Assembly: GCF_004193775.1 (NCBI RefSeq)
Contig: NC_041002.1
Coordinates: 33,701,112 to 33,765,111 of the forward strand
From: Glycine soja
Taxonomy: Eukaryota > Streptophyta > Magnoliopsida > Fabales > Fabaceae
Direction of reading: 5' to 3'
DNA length: 64,000 nt
The notes beneath the pieces are model-generated. The model saw only the letters and a program-made list of their open reading frames with translations, was not told where the DNA came from and did no database searches. The position numbers were made by a program, and so were the translations under genes. This document shows positions 42,746 through 55,772 of the stretch, one piece after another. Each line of letters begins with the position of its first letter. Position 1 is the first letter of the stretch.

Positions 42746-45300
42746 CACCTATGTATCAAGTATCATTTCACTCTAACCTCTTTAGGTTGTCATCTTAGAG
42801 ACTCTCTTTAAGCTATCCACCTTCCATGGGTTCTCTTTTCACTTCTCTCATAACCAAACTTTACCTGTATGGTTAATTTGGGATACATATAGATTAATAA
42901 CTAGGAGAATGTACTTAAGGGTATTTTACAGCAAAACAACACTCATGGGTTGGATCTTCATTGAGTCTTTGGTTGTACTTCACACAATTTTCTTCCTTTC
43001 AACATAGAAGGATTATGGAGGATGGAAATGATATAATTTTTGTTTTTGCAATGTGTAGGTGGTTTCCTACCTTCTCTCACACCTTCTATAGTTGTCCTTT
43101 GACAGTTTTATAGACCCACAAGTCCAACTAGCCATTATGACAACTGGGTCTCTTCTACTCTCTCTTCAAAAGCTTACTTCAAGTATGAAATGCCCCAAGA
43201 AAATAGCTATTGGAAGTGGGGCCCTTAGCGCTGCAAAAAATTCTTGAACAAGTTGAAAGTGCGCCAACTGCTCTTGACTTGACAAGTCTGAGTTCGTTCT
43301 GAAGAACAATTTTGTTTTGATCATCTTTTGAAGGTAAATCAAAATTGCATTCTAATGTTGCTGAAAAAGGACTTATTTTGATGTAGGTTCCTTTTGATAA
43401 AGATAATATGATATGACATTGTAGATAGCTAAGCTCAATCAATCCAAACACTTCATCACAACACAGATCATTCTGAAGTAGCATACTTCAACATAGGTAA
43501 CATGTGAATGTTGTTGTTATTGTGTTAGTTATCTATCCTTAGTTCAGACTTCACAAAGTCTCTTCAGTCTTTATTTTGATGTTGCACACTAGATCTTCTC
43601 AAAGACATTCTTAACTTTCCACTTGTGCATCTTTCAATGCAGTTAACATTTACTTTTTGATGAACTCTCATTATGTGTGGCAACATATATGGAAAGTGAG
43701 ATGTTTTCAACCTTAGTCATCTGATGTGCCCTCTGTATGTGTGGCGGTATATGAAAGAATTGATGTTGACTTTGAATACATTCTTAGTCATTCTGAACTC
43801 CATTTTGAAGTTCAGTCTTCAGAGTCAAGATCTTCATCATTTTTATGTAGACCCTGATGCAGTTTCATTCTAATGCATAGATACTGCATGATCTTGACTT
43901 CAATGCATCATTATGAGGTAGTCATCTTAGAATCTATCTTGTCTTGATTCTGATCTATCATCAAAGTATCATTATGATATTTTCATTCTCAAAGTTCTCA
44001 AGTATAAAATTTTGATGTTGACTCTGAAACAACTTCATTTTGATGTTGTCTACTCAATGTAGCCTTTGATAGATCTTCTAGGTAAGGCCCTCTTGATGTC
44101 TTTGCAACATGGTAAGATTGAGATCTTCAAAGAGAAGCAATGACTTCATTAATAGATGGTTTTTTTTTTTAAATCTTCTGAAGCTTTTCACTGAAAGCAT
44201 AGTTGAGACATCAATTTTGAGCTTGTTCTGAACTCATTTGAACATTTGGTATGTTCTGCTCTTTGTATATCTTTCATATGCAAATACGTTGGCTTTCATA
44301 GCTTTCCTGCACTTGATGTTGTGCTTTGAGATAGTTCTCTAAAGTAGATGAAAAGCCACTGAATGTTCTTTTTATAGGAATACTTTTTGATGAGATGGCA
44401 TGACAAACTTGTATTTCAAACATTTTGGCGTGAGCTTGTTGTAGCTGTTATGCTTGCTACTATTTTTTTTTATTTCTTTGACCCATTGAATGGCCAAACT
44501 AGCTTTTGATGTCTTCATAAAAGTTGTATAGAATTATATCCTTGACATTCAAGCACTGATCTCGTGTCATTTGGACCACTAAAACATAAGCAATCTTCAA
44601 AGCATTGCAACTGTGTTTTATTGTAAGGACAAAATGACATTTCTACCTTTATAATTTGTTTATTCCAAGAACCAAGCCTTACTAGCCCATGACTTCTTCA
44701 TAAAAGATGTAGATCTTTCTCTTATCTTTCGATAGCCACTAAGAGTATCTCAAATGGACTTCTCTAGCTCAAGTAGTCTTCAAATTACTACACACATATT
44801 AAGTTGTCCTGATATACTAGCACTTGCAACTACGGGCTCAATTTTGTCCATGACTCAGGTTGTATTAGACCATGACTGGTTCATGAAAGATGAAGAGCTT
44901 TTCTTCAAACTTTCCATAGTAACCAAGAACAACTCAATTTCATTTTTAGAACTCTAAATATAATGTCCAGAATGAACTTATTCTATTGATGAATTTCATT
45001 TTGAGTATGTTGCAAAAATGTTGTTCTTCATGTGATGTTCATTGTGCATATCTTCATGTTTGCAACATTTTTCTTGGCCATTACTTCTCATGGCTTGAAG
45101 TTTTTCTCTTCATCTAGTGAGCATGTTGATTTCTTCATTGCAGTAAACAACCAATGACACTTTGAGTCTTCTTTTAACCTTTCAAGTTTATCATCATTTC
45201 TAAGTGATTCATAATAACCTTGAGTTTACTTCAATTGATGTGATTCTTAAAAAACTTATCTTTTGTGAATACATTTAAATAAACTCATCAGTAGACATTT
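42746..45300 (-). repeat. Old LTR, right part, and unassigned repeat DNA
   Basis: It continues the LTR left at 4530 (AGAGAGTACAAGTATT joined to CACCTATGTATCAAGT across the gypsy site). The text is rich in CATTCTGATGTTGACTCTGA-like repeats, typical of legume LTRs. The ends are not resolved and there is no gene; the short frame at 44754-44957 is not supported. Confidence 0.45.
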
Positions 45301-45313
45301 AAACAAACTCAAT

Positions 45314-45475
45314 ATGAAGGAAATGAGAGATTATCGTAATGTTTCTATTGGAGGGAGAGAGATGAGGGATTTTAATAATTTCATTCATGATTTGGGGGTG
45401 GAGGATATTCCTTTTAATATTGGGAGGAGGTACATGTGGTATAGATCAAGCACTCATTCAATAGGTGGAGCATTT
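45314..45475 (+). pseudogene. LINE endonuclease fragment
   Basis: The frame GGREMRDFNNFIHDLGVEDI, then PFNIGRRYMWYR, matches the late part of plant L1 endonuclease domains (xEMRxFNxFI...LGRxYTWYR). Only about 55 codons survive; the flanks are unrelated. It is a scrap from the LINE family also seen at 1589 and 48629. Confidence 0.65.
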
Positions 45476-48400
45476 TTGTCCCATGGCAATTGTGCAAGGT
45501 CCAGTACTGATTGTGCAGTCCGCCTCAATTTTCAAATTCATTTTTCAAAAATGCTAAACTTCCATTCGGTGCGATCCGTCCCAGCACATCTCAAACGAAC
45601 TCCTTTATCCAACGGTTTAGGAAACTTTCACTAGGTGCAACAAGTGTAGATCCTTTAAAGTATAATGGTGCAGTATTTGGTAAAGTAAGTAAATTATTGG
45701 TCAATACAACACTTAAATCGTAGTTCTTACCACACCAGATCCATTCTTTATATATATCCATATTACTTCCATTTCATTTACCTTGCTATTTCTTCTATTA
45801 GCGTATAATCTTTGATACTTATTTATACTCTTCAAATTATATATTGCATATCTTTTATTCAAAAAGAAAAACAATCCCGCTGGTACTCCTTGAAGCATCT
45901 GAGATTAAAATGCAATTGTGTCGGTATCGATTAAAAAAATGAATTATTTAACTTGCACCTATCAAAAAAGGATTTTTTGAACATTTTCTTTTTCTAGAAT
46001 AAATTTTCATATTTTGTTTACCAAATATTTTTTAATTATTTCATATAAATTTTAAATGTTAACATAAAAAACAAATTGAACTGGATTAATAAATTAGGAA
46101 CTAATTAAAGTGTCATAAAGTATTCATCATTCTCATTCTCTTGGCAGAAAGTGTGTTACTATTAAACTTTGATGTGGGATTTTATGGGTTAAATTATTAG
46201 ATATCCCTTTATATATCTAGTTCACGGCTTGGGACGGGAATTTGGTTATTGGTTTTGGTATGTACGCTGTGTTCAGGGACAACTAATGAGCATTAACTTT
46301 TTTTCTCGTCATTTTCTAATGCAAAATTTATGTTCGAATTAATTAATCCTAAGCTTAAAAATAATTTTTAAAGAAATTTTAATTAACTATATTGATTATC
46401 AACATGTGTTTATCTTACTGCAAAGGAGCTAATCGAGTTATTAAATCTGTTGTGCACAATTTTATTTCGCAATCCATATTGATAATTTTTAAGGAAATTT
46501 TAATTAACTATATTGATTATCTACGATTTAAATGTTGTACTTACTGATCAATAATTTACTTATTTTGCTAAATACTACACCATCATACTTTATAGGATCT
46601 GCATTCAGGTGCAACACCTACTCAACTCACGTATGCTAGCCGTCGTCAGTCATGTTTGTTATAGGATGGAGAAATTGGTATACTTTCTCTTATTACGTGG
46701 TATACCTCACATTTGGGTTTTACAAACTATTATTCCAACTTATAATGATACACTGGTTCGTTGATTGTATTTAAAGATTTGAAAAGTAAATGCTTGTCAA
46801 CTTGTAGCGAGATATTTAGGTCGCAAGACTTTGTTTGTATTTGAAATATAACAATTAGCGGAAGCGCTGGAAAGAAGAAACATACGCAAAGAAACCAATT
46901 GTTAGAAACGGGTCAAAGTAGCGTCACTCGGACTCATTTTGTTTATTTATAAAACCATGTACGCAATTTGCTGATTACCAAGACTCGTCTTTAATTCCTT
47001 CAATTTCTTTATTAATTATAAGTCTTCATGATCATGTTAAGTTTCTGTGTTACATCCATCAAACGACATATGGAATAAAAGAGACAGTTCATAGGACCTT
47101 TTTCTTTTCTTTTCAGGATCATAAAGTCGTGAACAGAGCAAAATATATAGTTATTGCATGACTAGATAGTTAGGGAAAGCACTTCAATTTGACGATTTTA
47201 CAACGTTTAACAAATATTCCATTCACTACTCATCGATCTGATGAAATTAATTTTCTCATAGTCCATTGAAACTATTTTTTTTTTCTCAATAACTATTTAG
47301 CAAACATCTAATATAAGACAATTTGGAAAAATTTATAGAAAATTTTGTCCTTTCAATTGTCCCACTATTGATGGAGTCAAGATGTTTCCCTGCATAGTAA
47401 TGTTTTACATTATGAAAAAGTTTAAATGAGTCATTCAAACAACTTTAAAATTTTTGGAATATCACATTTAAATTAACAGAAGAAAGTATATATGTTATGA
47501 TCAGCCTAGGAGCATATATCCTTTCTCTTTTCTCACAACGTAGCTAGAATATCATAAAAGTTAAGAATAGTGGCCTTAGCATTTAATAGAAATATATTTA
47601 ATTTTTTTAAGCTTAAATATATTTTTGATCTCTAATAAATATCCAATTTTATATTTGTTTTTTCATAAATTTTTGTTTTGCAATAAGTCTAATAAATTAA
47701 TAAATTTTGTGTTTGCTCCATGATAAATATTTTTCATTTATTATTAATATATACTAAAACAAAATTTTCTAATTTATTAGGAAATAAACAAAAATATTTC
47801 TAATTTATCGGGACTAAAACAAAACATCAAGAATAAAAAATAAAAGTGTTATTTTATTAGGAACTCAACGCAAAAAAAAAATTATTGAGAATAAACACAA
47901 AAATCAAATATTTATTCGGAATCAAAAACATATTTAAGTCTTTTTTATAATAAACATTTACATAGTCTTAAAATAAATAGAATTGAAATTAATGAAAATT
48001 AATTAACAAGACTTGACTCGAGGGAAAAATATAGTATGCTAAAACAAATTACGAAGCAAGAAACAGGTTGAGAGATATTTAATTAACTTATGTACCCTAG
48101 AAACATAAATCAACCCTTCAGATTAATTATTAACGATCCCTGATGGGGTGTGTATTGAACGTGTTGAAGCATCCAAAGTCCAACTTAATACTTCTACTTT
48201 TTTTTATAAAAAAAAAACAAGTACAATTATCTACCACACATGTAACAATTATTTATCACACACCCCCCAAAAAAACTATTGGTATTAATTGTTGAAGAAT
48301 AATTGAAATAGTATTGAGAATGATTATATATAAATATATTTTTAAAACTATCTTTTGTTAATTTTTTTATATTAATTTAGTTCTTAAAATTATGAACGTG

Positions 48401-48489
48401 TTAATTTGTAACAGCATCGCAAAATCACATTAACATTAAAAATAACGTTAACAAATTCAATTGATATTAGAAGTTTTTCTTGTTGCTTT
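45476..48489. other. AT-rich DNA without recognisable features
   Basis: About 3 kb between the LINE scrap and the copia element. No convincing ORF, RNA gene or element end. AGACTTAAATATATTTTTGA-like text at about 47600-47940 shows loose inverted similarity to itself (TTAAGCTTAAATAT near 47608, ATATTTAAGTC near 47932) and could be a decayed MITE. Confidence 0.35.
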
Positions 48490-48628
48490 CCTTAGGAATT
48501 TTATAAGTCTTAATTAATTAATATAGGTTACATATTGGATTATAATATTTATATTATTTATTTACATTTAGATGGGTTTAAAATAAATGATTTAATTTAA
48601 TGAGTTCGTTAGATTATCAATAAATATT
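48490..48628 (+). repeat. 5' LTR of the Tnt1-like element, first part
   Basis: It matches 63739-63875 of the 3' LTR (TTAGGAATTTTATAA...TTAATTAATATAGG). The terminal TG has become CC. It is interrupted by a LINE at 48629. Confidence 0.75.
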
Positions 48629-50977
48629 AAAAGATGTTGGGAAACGTTAAAACTAGGAGTATTTAGTATGATGCATGAATTTTGGGAGAATGATGCTATT
48701 CCAAGAGGTGGTAATTCCTCCTTCATTGCTTTGATACCAAAAAGAGACAACGCACAAGAGCTTGTGGAGTTTCGGCCTATATCCTTGATTGGGTGTGTTT
48801 ATAAAATTATATCCAAAGTGTTTGCCAAAAGGATGGAGATGGTGCTTGAAAAAATTATTGATGATAAGCAGAGTGCAATTGTGGGGTGGGTTGGGGGGGA
48901 GACACATGCATGATAGTGTACTTGTAGCAAATGAGATGGTGGATGATTCTAGGAGAGGGAATAAAGCTAGTCTCATTTTGGAAGTGGATTTTGAGAAAGC
49001 TTTTGATTGTGTTTGTTAGGAGTTATTGCTATATATTATGAGAAGGATGATGTTTAATGAAAAATGGATTTCCTGGATTAAGGTATGCCTGGAGTCTACA
49101 TCTATTTCGGTCTTGGTCAATGGGAGTCCTTCTGAGGAGTTCCATCCTGGGAGATGTCTTAGATAAGGAGATCCTATTACTCCCTTTCTCTTTCTTATTG
49201 CGGCTAAGGGTTTAAGTTGTCTCATGAGGAAAGCTTTGAGGAGTGGCATGTATTCTGGTTATAAAGTTGGAAGACAACAGGTGGAGGCCACATTACTCCA
49301 ATTCGCAAATGATATGCTTTTATTTGCAGATGAATCTATAAAGAATATTATGTGCTTGAAAGCTATTATGAGATGCTTTGAGTTGGTGTCGAGCTTGAAG
49401 GTTAATTTCCACAAGAACTCGCTGGAAGGAGTAGGGATGAACACCTATGTTCTCCACAGGTATGCTTCTATCCATAATTGTTACCCTATGGTTATACCTT
49501 TTGTTTATTTAAGTATTCCCATTGGGGAAAACCCTAGGAGGGAGACTGTTTGGGTGCCTTTTTTAGAGAAGTATAGGAAAAAGGTTTAGTAAGTGGAGGC
49601 AGAAAACCATTTCTTGGGGTGGGAGGGTAACCTTAATGAACTCCGTCCTTTTTTCTTTACCCTTGTTTCTTTTGACTTTCTTTAGAATTCCGGTGTGGGT
49701 TGCTAATAAAATTGTCAAATTACAAAGGGATTTCCTTTTGGGGTGTGGAGATCAGGGTAGGAGGAAAAAATGGGAGGACATTTGTAAACCAAGAGAGTTG
49801 GGTGGTTTAGGAATAAAAAATGTTATACATTTTTAATTTGACTTTACCTGGGAAATGGAGGTGATGGGAAGAGGAGTAGTTTTTGGCATAAGAAATAGGC
49901 TGGGAATGAACCTCTAGCTACCAAATATAAATAGTTATATTTGAATTCTAAACAAAAGGATAACATTGTGGGGGAAGTCAAAAGTTAGGAAGATGGGAGG
50001 TGGGTTTGGAATTTGGTGTGGAGGAGAGAATGGTTTTTGTGGGAGTTACCTTTGGTGGAGAACTTCATGGCTGATCTGAGGGGGGTGACTCTTGACCAAT
50101 ATGTGGAGGATAAAGTGCTTTGGAAAAATAGTTCAACAGGTGATTTTACAGTGAAGCTAGCTTTTGATGTTTGCCAACTAATTGAATCCCTGTTGAAAGG
50201 TTATTCTATAAGCAATTGTGGAATTTATTCACCCCGAAAAATGTTGTTGTGTTCGTATGGAGGTTATTGTTGGATAGATTGCCAACTCTGGTAAACCTAA
50301 GATTAAGGGATGTGAATGTGCATGGCTTAGGATCACCATGCTATTTCTATCAAGAACAAGAGGAGAATATGGAACATATGTTTTTCACTTGTAAATTTGA
50401 TTCGAGGGTGTGGAATGAATGTTACTCATGGTTTCAGTTGTCATTAGCGCAACATAGGGATTGTTTTAAGCACTTTTATCAGCATGATTATGAATGGCTT
50501 GGGGCTATGAAAAAAAATATGGAAGTTTTTCTGGTGTGCAACTGTGTGGACCTTATGGGGACATAGGAATGGTATTGCTTTTGAAAACAAACTATTGTAT
50601 CTCAATCATTTGTTGGAGGCAAAGTTGACTGATTTCCACTTTTCATTATTTGAGTGGCATTTTAATCCGTTAACTTGCATGCAAGGTCTACAATTGTGAC
50701 CAAGAGTTGCACCTCATCTTCTATTTTGATTGTTGTACATTAATGAATAAGAAACAACAATAGAGTATGCCAATAACATGGTTTTTCTGCAGGGACGGTA
50801 AAGAGGATGCTGAATTTGATGAGTAATTTAGGTCATAGTATTTATTAATTATGTAGGGGTTATTAATATACCGGGTCATGGGAATTTGATAGAGTCATCA
50901 TGTTATATTCTTGACTTTCTATCCTCAATTAATACTACTGGTACCCTCTAATAAATTTGTTTTGCTGATAAAAAAAC
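48629..50977 (+). mobile_element. 5'-truncated LINE with short A-rich tail
   Basis: 2,349 bp, flanked by a 7-bp duplication AAATATT (48622-48628 and 50978-50984). It ends GATAAAAAAAC, a short A-rich tail, unlike the LINE at 35155. It contains only the RT and C-terminal part of ORF2. It lies in the LTR of the Tnt1-like element. Confidence 0.8.
48668..50600 (+). pseudogene. LINE ORF2 reverse transcriptase and zf-RVT, broken
   Basis: Blocks in order: SSFIALIPKRDN, FRPISLIGCVYKIISKVFAK, SLILEVDFEKAFDCV, then SVLVNGSPSEEFHPGRCLR, followed by a stop where Gln of RQGDP is expected, and GDPITPFLFLIAAKG. LLQFANDMLLFADES has Asn in place of the first catalytic Asp of FADD. GGLGIKN follows later and a zf-RVT-like end (VVVFVWRLLLDRLPT, MEHMFFTCKF). 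Several frameshifts and stops. It is a different subfamily from the 35155 LINE. Confidence 0.85.
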
Positions 50978-50984
50978 AAATATT

Positions 50985-51323
50985 GATATGGATTTAATGA
51001 TTGAAAATTGGTTTGGCTTATTAGGGGATAATGAGAACCCTAATAGGTTATAATCTGAGGCACAATTATGGTCCCCAATACACCAAATCAAGAAACAAGT
51101 TTCTCCTCTCTCCATCCGAAGAGAAAATAATGGTCTCATAAGGAATAAATTGATTTGGTTGAAGAAGGTCATAAAACTAATTGCTCGTGATCATGATATT
51201 CTACTACATTTGTTTGATCAAACTATATGGATCCAAGTATTTCTTAAACTCTTCTACCGATAATAAGACGTAATGTGTTTTGGTGCTCTTTAGTATTTTA
51301 TATGGTTTGTTAAAATTCCAACA
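50985..51323 (+). repeat. 5' LTR of the Tnt1-like element, second part
   Basis: It resumes GATATGGATTTAATG (compare GATATGAGCTTAATG in the 3' LTR) and runs to TTAAAATTCCAACA at 51323. It contains the shared GAGAACCCTAATA and CCCCAATACACCAAATC blocks. Confidence 0.8.
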
Positions 51324-51325
51324 AG

Positions 51326-51338
51326 TGGTATCAGAACC
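51326..51338 (+). other. Primer-binding site, initiator Met tRNA
   Basis: TGGTATCAGAACC, two bases after the LTR, matches initiator-Met tRNA with one mismatch. Confidence 0.85.
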
Positions 51339-51859
51339 ATCATTACTGTTAGATTATTATAATTTAAAGTTGTTTGATTTCTTTTGTACCTGGATCAATT
51401 AATTGGTTATATGAACCCTAATTTTATTTTGGAACAATCCATATTAATTGTTGGCAAATTCAGATGTACTTGCATAGGGGTAGACAAGCAACTTTGTTCC
51501 TTTCTCTCGTTCACTTTATGATCTTCCTTCTCCAAATGATACTTGGCAAGCCGAAGGGTGGGATACCTGCAAAAGACACTCCAATGCTCGAGTAAGGTTT
51601 CGGTCGAGAGCAATAAATGAAGGTAATAAATGAGAATCAACAATGTCTTACCTTAATATTCACATAGCTATTTATACATACCTTAGTGAGCCTTGGTTCT
51701 GTGGGCTTTTTCCCTAAAGTTTTCTCTTTAGGTAATGGCTTGTAATTATCATTAGGGAATTGATCCTATCCCTAATGACACTTAATATGGGTAATCTTTC
51801 TTTAAATAGACCATCAAAAGTTGGATGAGGCATGTTTGGTATTCGATTGGATTGAGAAC

Positions 51860-52600
51860 TGAGTATCAGGTATTCGGTTAGGGCAAGTACCTGATATTAT
51901 GAGGGGTATCAGGTACTCAGCCTAGCCAAGTTCCTAATACAATAGCGGGGTATCAATTATTTGGGTTGGGTGAGTGCTGATACTATAGGAGGGTATCAGG
52001 TATTTGGCTAGGCGAAGTTCCTGATACTATAAGGAGTATCAACTATTCGGCTAAGGCGAGTACCTAATACTTCTTAGGGGTAAGTCCTATGGGATGATAG
52101 TGGTGTAGTTCTTGTGTATTCAGCAGGATTGAATGCTAACATCATGGGATATGATTTAGTGACCCAAAGGTTTTACCAGGGTAATATGAGTATTCAACAT
52201 GGGCTAAATACCTATCCGGTATATTAGATATTGTCATGCTCGATATTTGGTTTTGAATTTGATTGTATTTAGGGGGATATCAAGTATTTGGGTTGGGTGA
52301 GTGCTGATACTATAGGAGGGTATCGGGTATTTGGCTAGGCGAAGTTCCTGATACTATAGGGAGTATCAACTATTCGGCTAAGGCGAGTACCTAATACTTC
52401 TTAGGGGTAAGTCCTATTGGATGGTAGTGTTGTAGTTCTTGTGTATTCAGCAGGATTGAATGCTGACATCACGGGATATGATTTAGTGACCCAAAGGTTT
52501 TACCAGGGTAATATGAGTATTCAACATGGGCTAAATACCTATCCGGTATATCAGATATTGCCATGCTCGATATTTGGTTTTGAATTTGATTGTATTTAGT
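51860..52600. repeat. Nested tandem repeats: 44-bp units and a 323-bp duplication
   Basis: Short units of about 44 bp, built on GGTATCAGGTATTTGGCTAGG and CCTGATACTATAGG, run from 51860. A longer block of about 323 bp (about 51949-52271) is repeated almost exactly at about 52272-52594, including the text TTCAGCAGGATTGAATGCT and CGGTATATTAGATATTG. Few differences separate the two long copies, so the duplication is recent. Confidence 0.9.
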
Positions 52601-52834
52601 TTTTTCGGCATTGTTTTTGGATTAATACACTGCTGCTATTCATGTCACGTGTGATTATATATTGCTATATATATTTGAGGAAGCTTTGCACATGCAGTTT
52701 TTTTTTTCTCTCAAGGTTTACAAAAAATCCTTTGACGTTGAATACAAAGTCACATGGGCAAACCTTTGCATAAAGTTATCATGTGTAAATTTGAGAATCT
52801 ATAGATGCCATTATCATGTTATACGTACATGGCA

Positions 52835-52836
<2 letters not shown>

Positions 52837-52873
<37 letters not shown>
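52837..52873. repeat. (TTA)n microsatellite
   Basis: About 12 uninterrupted TTA units. Confidence 0.97.
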
Positions 52874-52877
<4 letters not shown>

Positions 52878-53639
52878 CGTTTAGATGGATTATGTGTCTT
52901 GTGCTCCTTTTGTATACATGAATCGATGGTTATTTTTTTCTTCCATGAATTAGTGATTGTGGTTAGGATAAATCAATAATAATGTTAAATATAATTTACG
53001 AATACATTATTTATTTTTCTAGATTAATATTTTATATTTATTATTATCTTGGGTGTAAATTTAGTAGTTATAGAACTTTCCATTTATTTGCATGTCTAGT
53101 AAATTTTTAATTAAGTTGATTGACACAATATATTACCAAAGTAATCTCTATTGTGAAAATTTGTTTGATTAAAATTACATAGATGTTAGTATGAGATTAT
53201 TTATGCTAATTGTGTTCGGCCCAAGGGAAGACACAATTTGGCCAAATAATAACATATCTATGATAATAAATATGTGACAATTATAAAGTATTTTTCATGT
53301 GAATAGTAGTCGATTCAAAGAACAACTATTATTTGACAGAACTAGTTATCAATATTTGATCATTGCATTGAGATCACCGATTACAAATTAATCTCTCTAT
53401 CCAAAGAATATGAATTAATGTTGTACTAGATATCTTGTGATGTGTCTGTTATGTGAAATATTTATATGTCTTATTTGGACATGGCATTGAGGACAGAATG
53501 ACCCATTTCCACTCCGTAAACTTCTAATGAGGGAAAACATGAGATGTGGGATTGGTCCAACCAAATATCCCTTATGATCATGAAGTGTTCTATTCTAGAG
53601 GTGTATCAGGGCTCTATTTCTAAGGGTCAAAGTGCAATG

Positions 53640-54250
53640 AAATTTCTTTAAAAAATTGAGTAGTATTTTGCCAAAAATGCAAATGCGAAGACGAGTAATC
53701 TTTTGGCTAAACTCATATCCATGAAGTACAAGGGCAAAGGAAACATCAAGGAGTACATTATGGAAATGTCCAATCTTGTATCAAAACTCAAGTCACTTAA
53801 GTTAGAACTTAGTGAAGACATGCTCGTGAACTTGGTTTTGATATCTCTTCCTGCATACTTTGGGCAATTCAAAGTGAGTTATAATACTTAGAAGGACAAA
53901 TGGTCGCTAAATGAGCTTATATCTCACTTTGTGCAAGGGGGAGAGAGATTGTAGTGAGCTAAGACTGAGAGTGCTCATTGGACTTCGAACTTTTAGAAGA
54001 AGAAAAGGAAGGAAACTAAGGATGTTGTGGAAGAGTCTTCTCATAAAAAAGAAACAAAAGAAGTTAAGGAATATACCTATTACTTCTGTAAGAAGTCGAG
54101 ACACATGAAAAAAGAGTGTCCCAAGTATGCCACTTGGTGTATAAAGAAAAGTAAATTTCTTGCCTTTTTGTTTTGAAGTTAATTTGGCTTTTGTACCTAA
54201 GGGTACTTGGTGGGTGGATTCTGGTACTACCACTCACATAAGTATGTCTT
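53640..54250 (+). pseudogene. Copia gag and protease start, broken
   Basis: Gag of the UBN2/Tnt1 type: LLAKLISMKYKGKGNIKEYI, MEMSNLVSKLKSLKLELSED, LVLISLPAYFGQFKVSY. Then stops, then a zinc knuckle YYFCKKSRHMKKECPKY whose first Cys has become Tyr and whose Gly before His is Arg. A protease start follows, GTWWVDSGTTTHISMSL, with the catalytic DSG kept. The solo LTR at 54253 cuts the frame here. Confidence 0.85.
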
Positions 54251-55700
54251 TGTGTAACACCTCAAATTTTAAACTGAAAATATTGCTTGAAAATGCTTTA
54301 ATTTAATCTATTTTATAAATACACATCACTTTCTTTTTACCACTACTTATAAATAGAAAACATCTTCCTATACTATTTTTTTAAAAACAAAATGCGATAT
54401 TCAAAAAATGCTAAGTAGTTGCATCGAATTAAAACAAATGCAAATATATAGCAATTCAGTTTCCATAGATATATAAAATAAAACTTGTGGTGTCACAAAG
54501 AAATATACAGATGCAACATATAATAGTGTGATAATAAACAAAATACATTTTTTATCCTTGCTACAACAAAATACATGTTTGTGGAAAAAATATCTCTCAA
54601 AATACATCAAAACAGTAAAGAAACTAAGACCATAACAGACCATTTATCACACTAAAAGTACAGAACTAAATAAGATGTGTCCTCGATAGAATCATCACTC
54701 TCCTCCTCAAGCGTCAGTTCCAATTGCCTCAGTAGTTCCTGGTACTCCTCCATCTCCTCGAATGACATGTCCAAATGGCCACCTCGGTCCTCTTAACCTC
54801 CATTGGGTGTACTCGATGCACACTGTATCATGTATATCAGCTGGCACTACGTGGACTTGAGTATGATAGCTGTAATGTGTAGTTTGTGTTATGGTGTACG
54901 GCCATACCCACTCTCTTTGCGAGCTACACTGAGCCCACAGATGCCTCAGTGTACTCGGTATCATCAATACCTAAAAGTTGTTAGTTGTAGGGGTGAGTTC
55001 TCTGCTCCTCGAATGCAACAAACAATAAGCAATAGTAAAATTAAAATTAAAACATACAATCTATGTAACCAATGTGTGTGGTTATCTAAAAAAATAACAC
55101 TCTCGCTTCCTAAGCCTGTAACTATTACACTTAATTCACAATACAGCCCAATCACTACTACCAATCCTCCCAAGTCTTGATGGTCTTACAAAAATCATGT
55201 GGATCACGTTGGGAGTGATTGCTACATACGGGTACATCATACACCAACCCCTCATCTCCCAACTCAAAAAGCATAGTCTCAAAGCCCGTCAGGAGTAACA
55301 AAGTGAGGTCTGTGAGTTATCCGCACTAAATGAGTGCACCAAATGTCGAGTAGTCACCACTCACTAATTCTGCTAGGTTCTTCAAACCTCTCGAACCACT
55401 GGTTCTTTTACTCTCTGTCCAGTCTTGTTGAATCTTGTCATCGTATCATTTGCATAGTACTCGTACCACGTACATCAATGAACTCATACAAACAAGAAAA
55501 CAAGAAAGAGAGATGAGGCTCAGGCCTATGTACTACTCTCAGGGAACCAATCGTGATCCCTTAAGCGGTAGAAACCACTTTCCACACAAACAAATGGACA
55601 ACATAACGATTGTAATTATAGCTATCTAACCAATCATACCAAGCAATTTATCGAGAGTCAAACACCCCGGGCCAAACCACAACTCGTATAGATAAAAATT

Positions 55701-55703
<3 letters not shown>

Positions 55704-55770
<67 letters not shown>
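55704..55770. repeat. (AT)n microsatellite
   Basis: About 33 AT units inside the solo LTR. Confidence 0.97.

Positions 55771-55772
<2 letters not shown>

Larger units (their letters stand above)
51339..53639 (+). other. Leader of the Tnt1-like element with extra repeat-rich DNA
   Basis: No gene. The proximal part and the stretch around 53210-53600 look like normal copia leader. The middle (about 51500-52620) holds the tandem repeats listed below and may be a separate insertion, but I found no clear ends. Confidence 0.45.

Noticed and set aside
54707..55180. Frames of 86 and 125 codons in the solo LTR
   Set aside because: Overlap each other on opposite strands inside an LTR; no recognisable domain.
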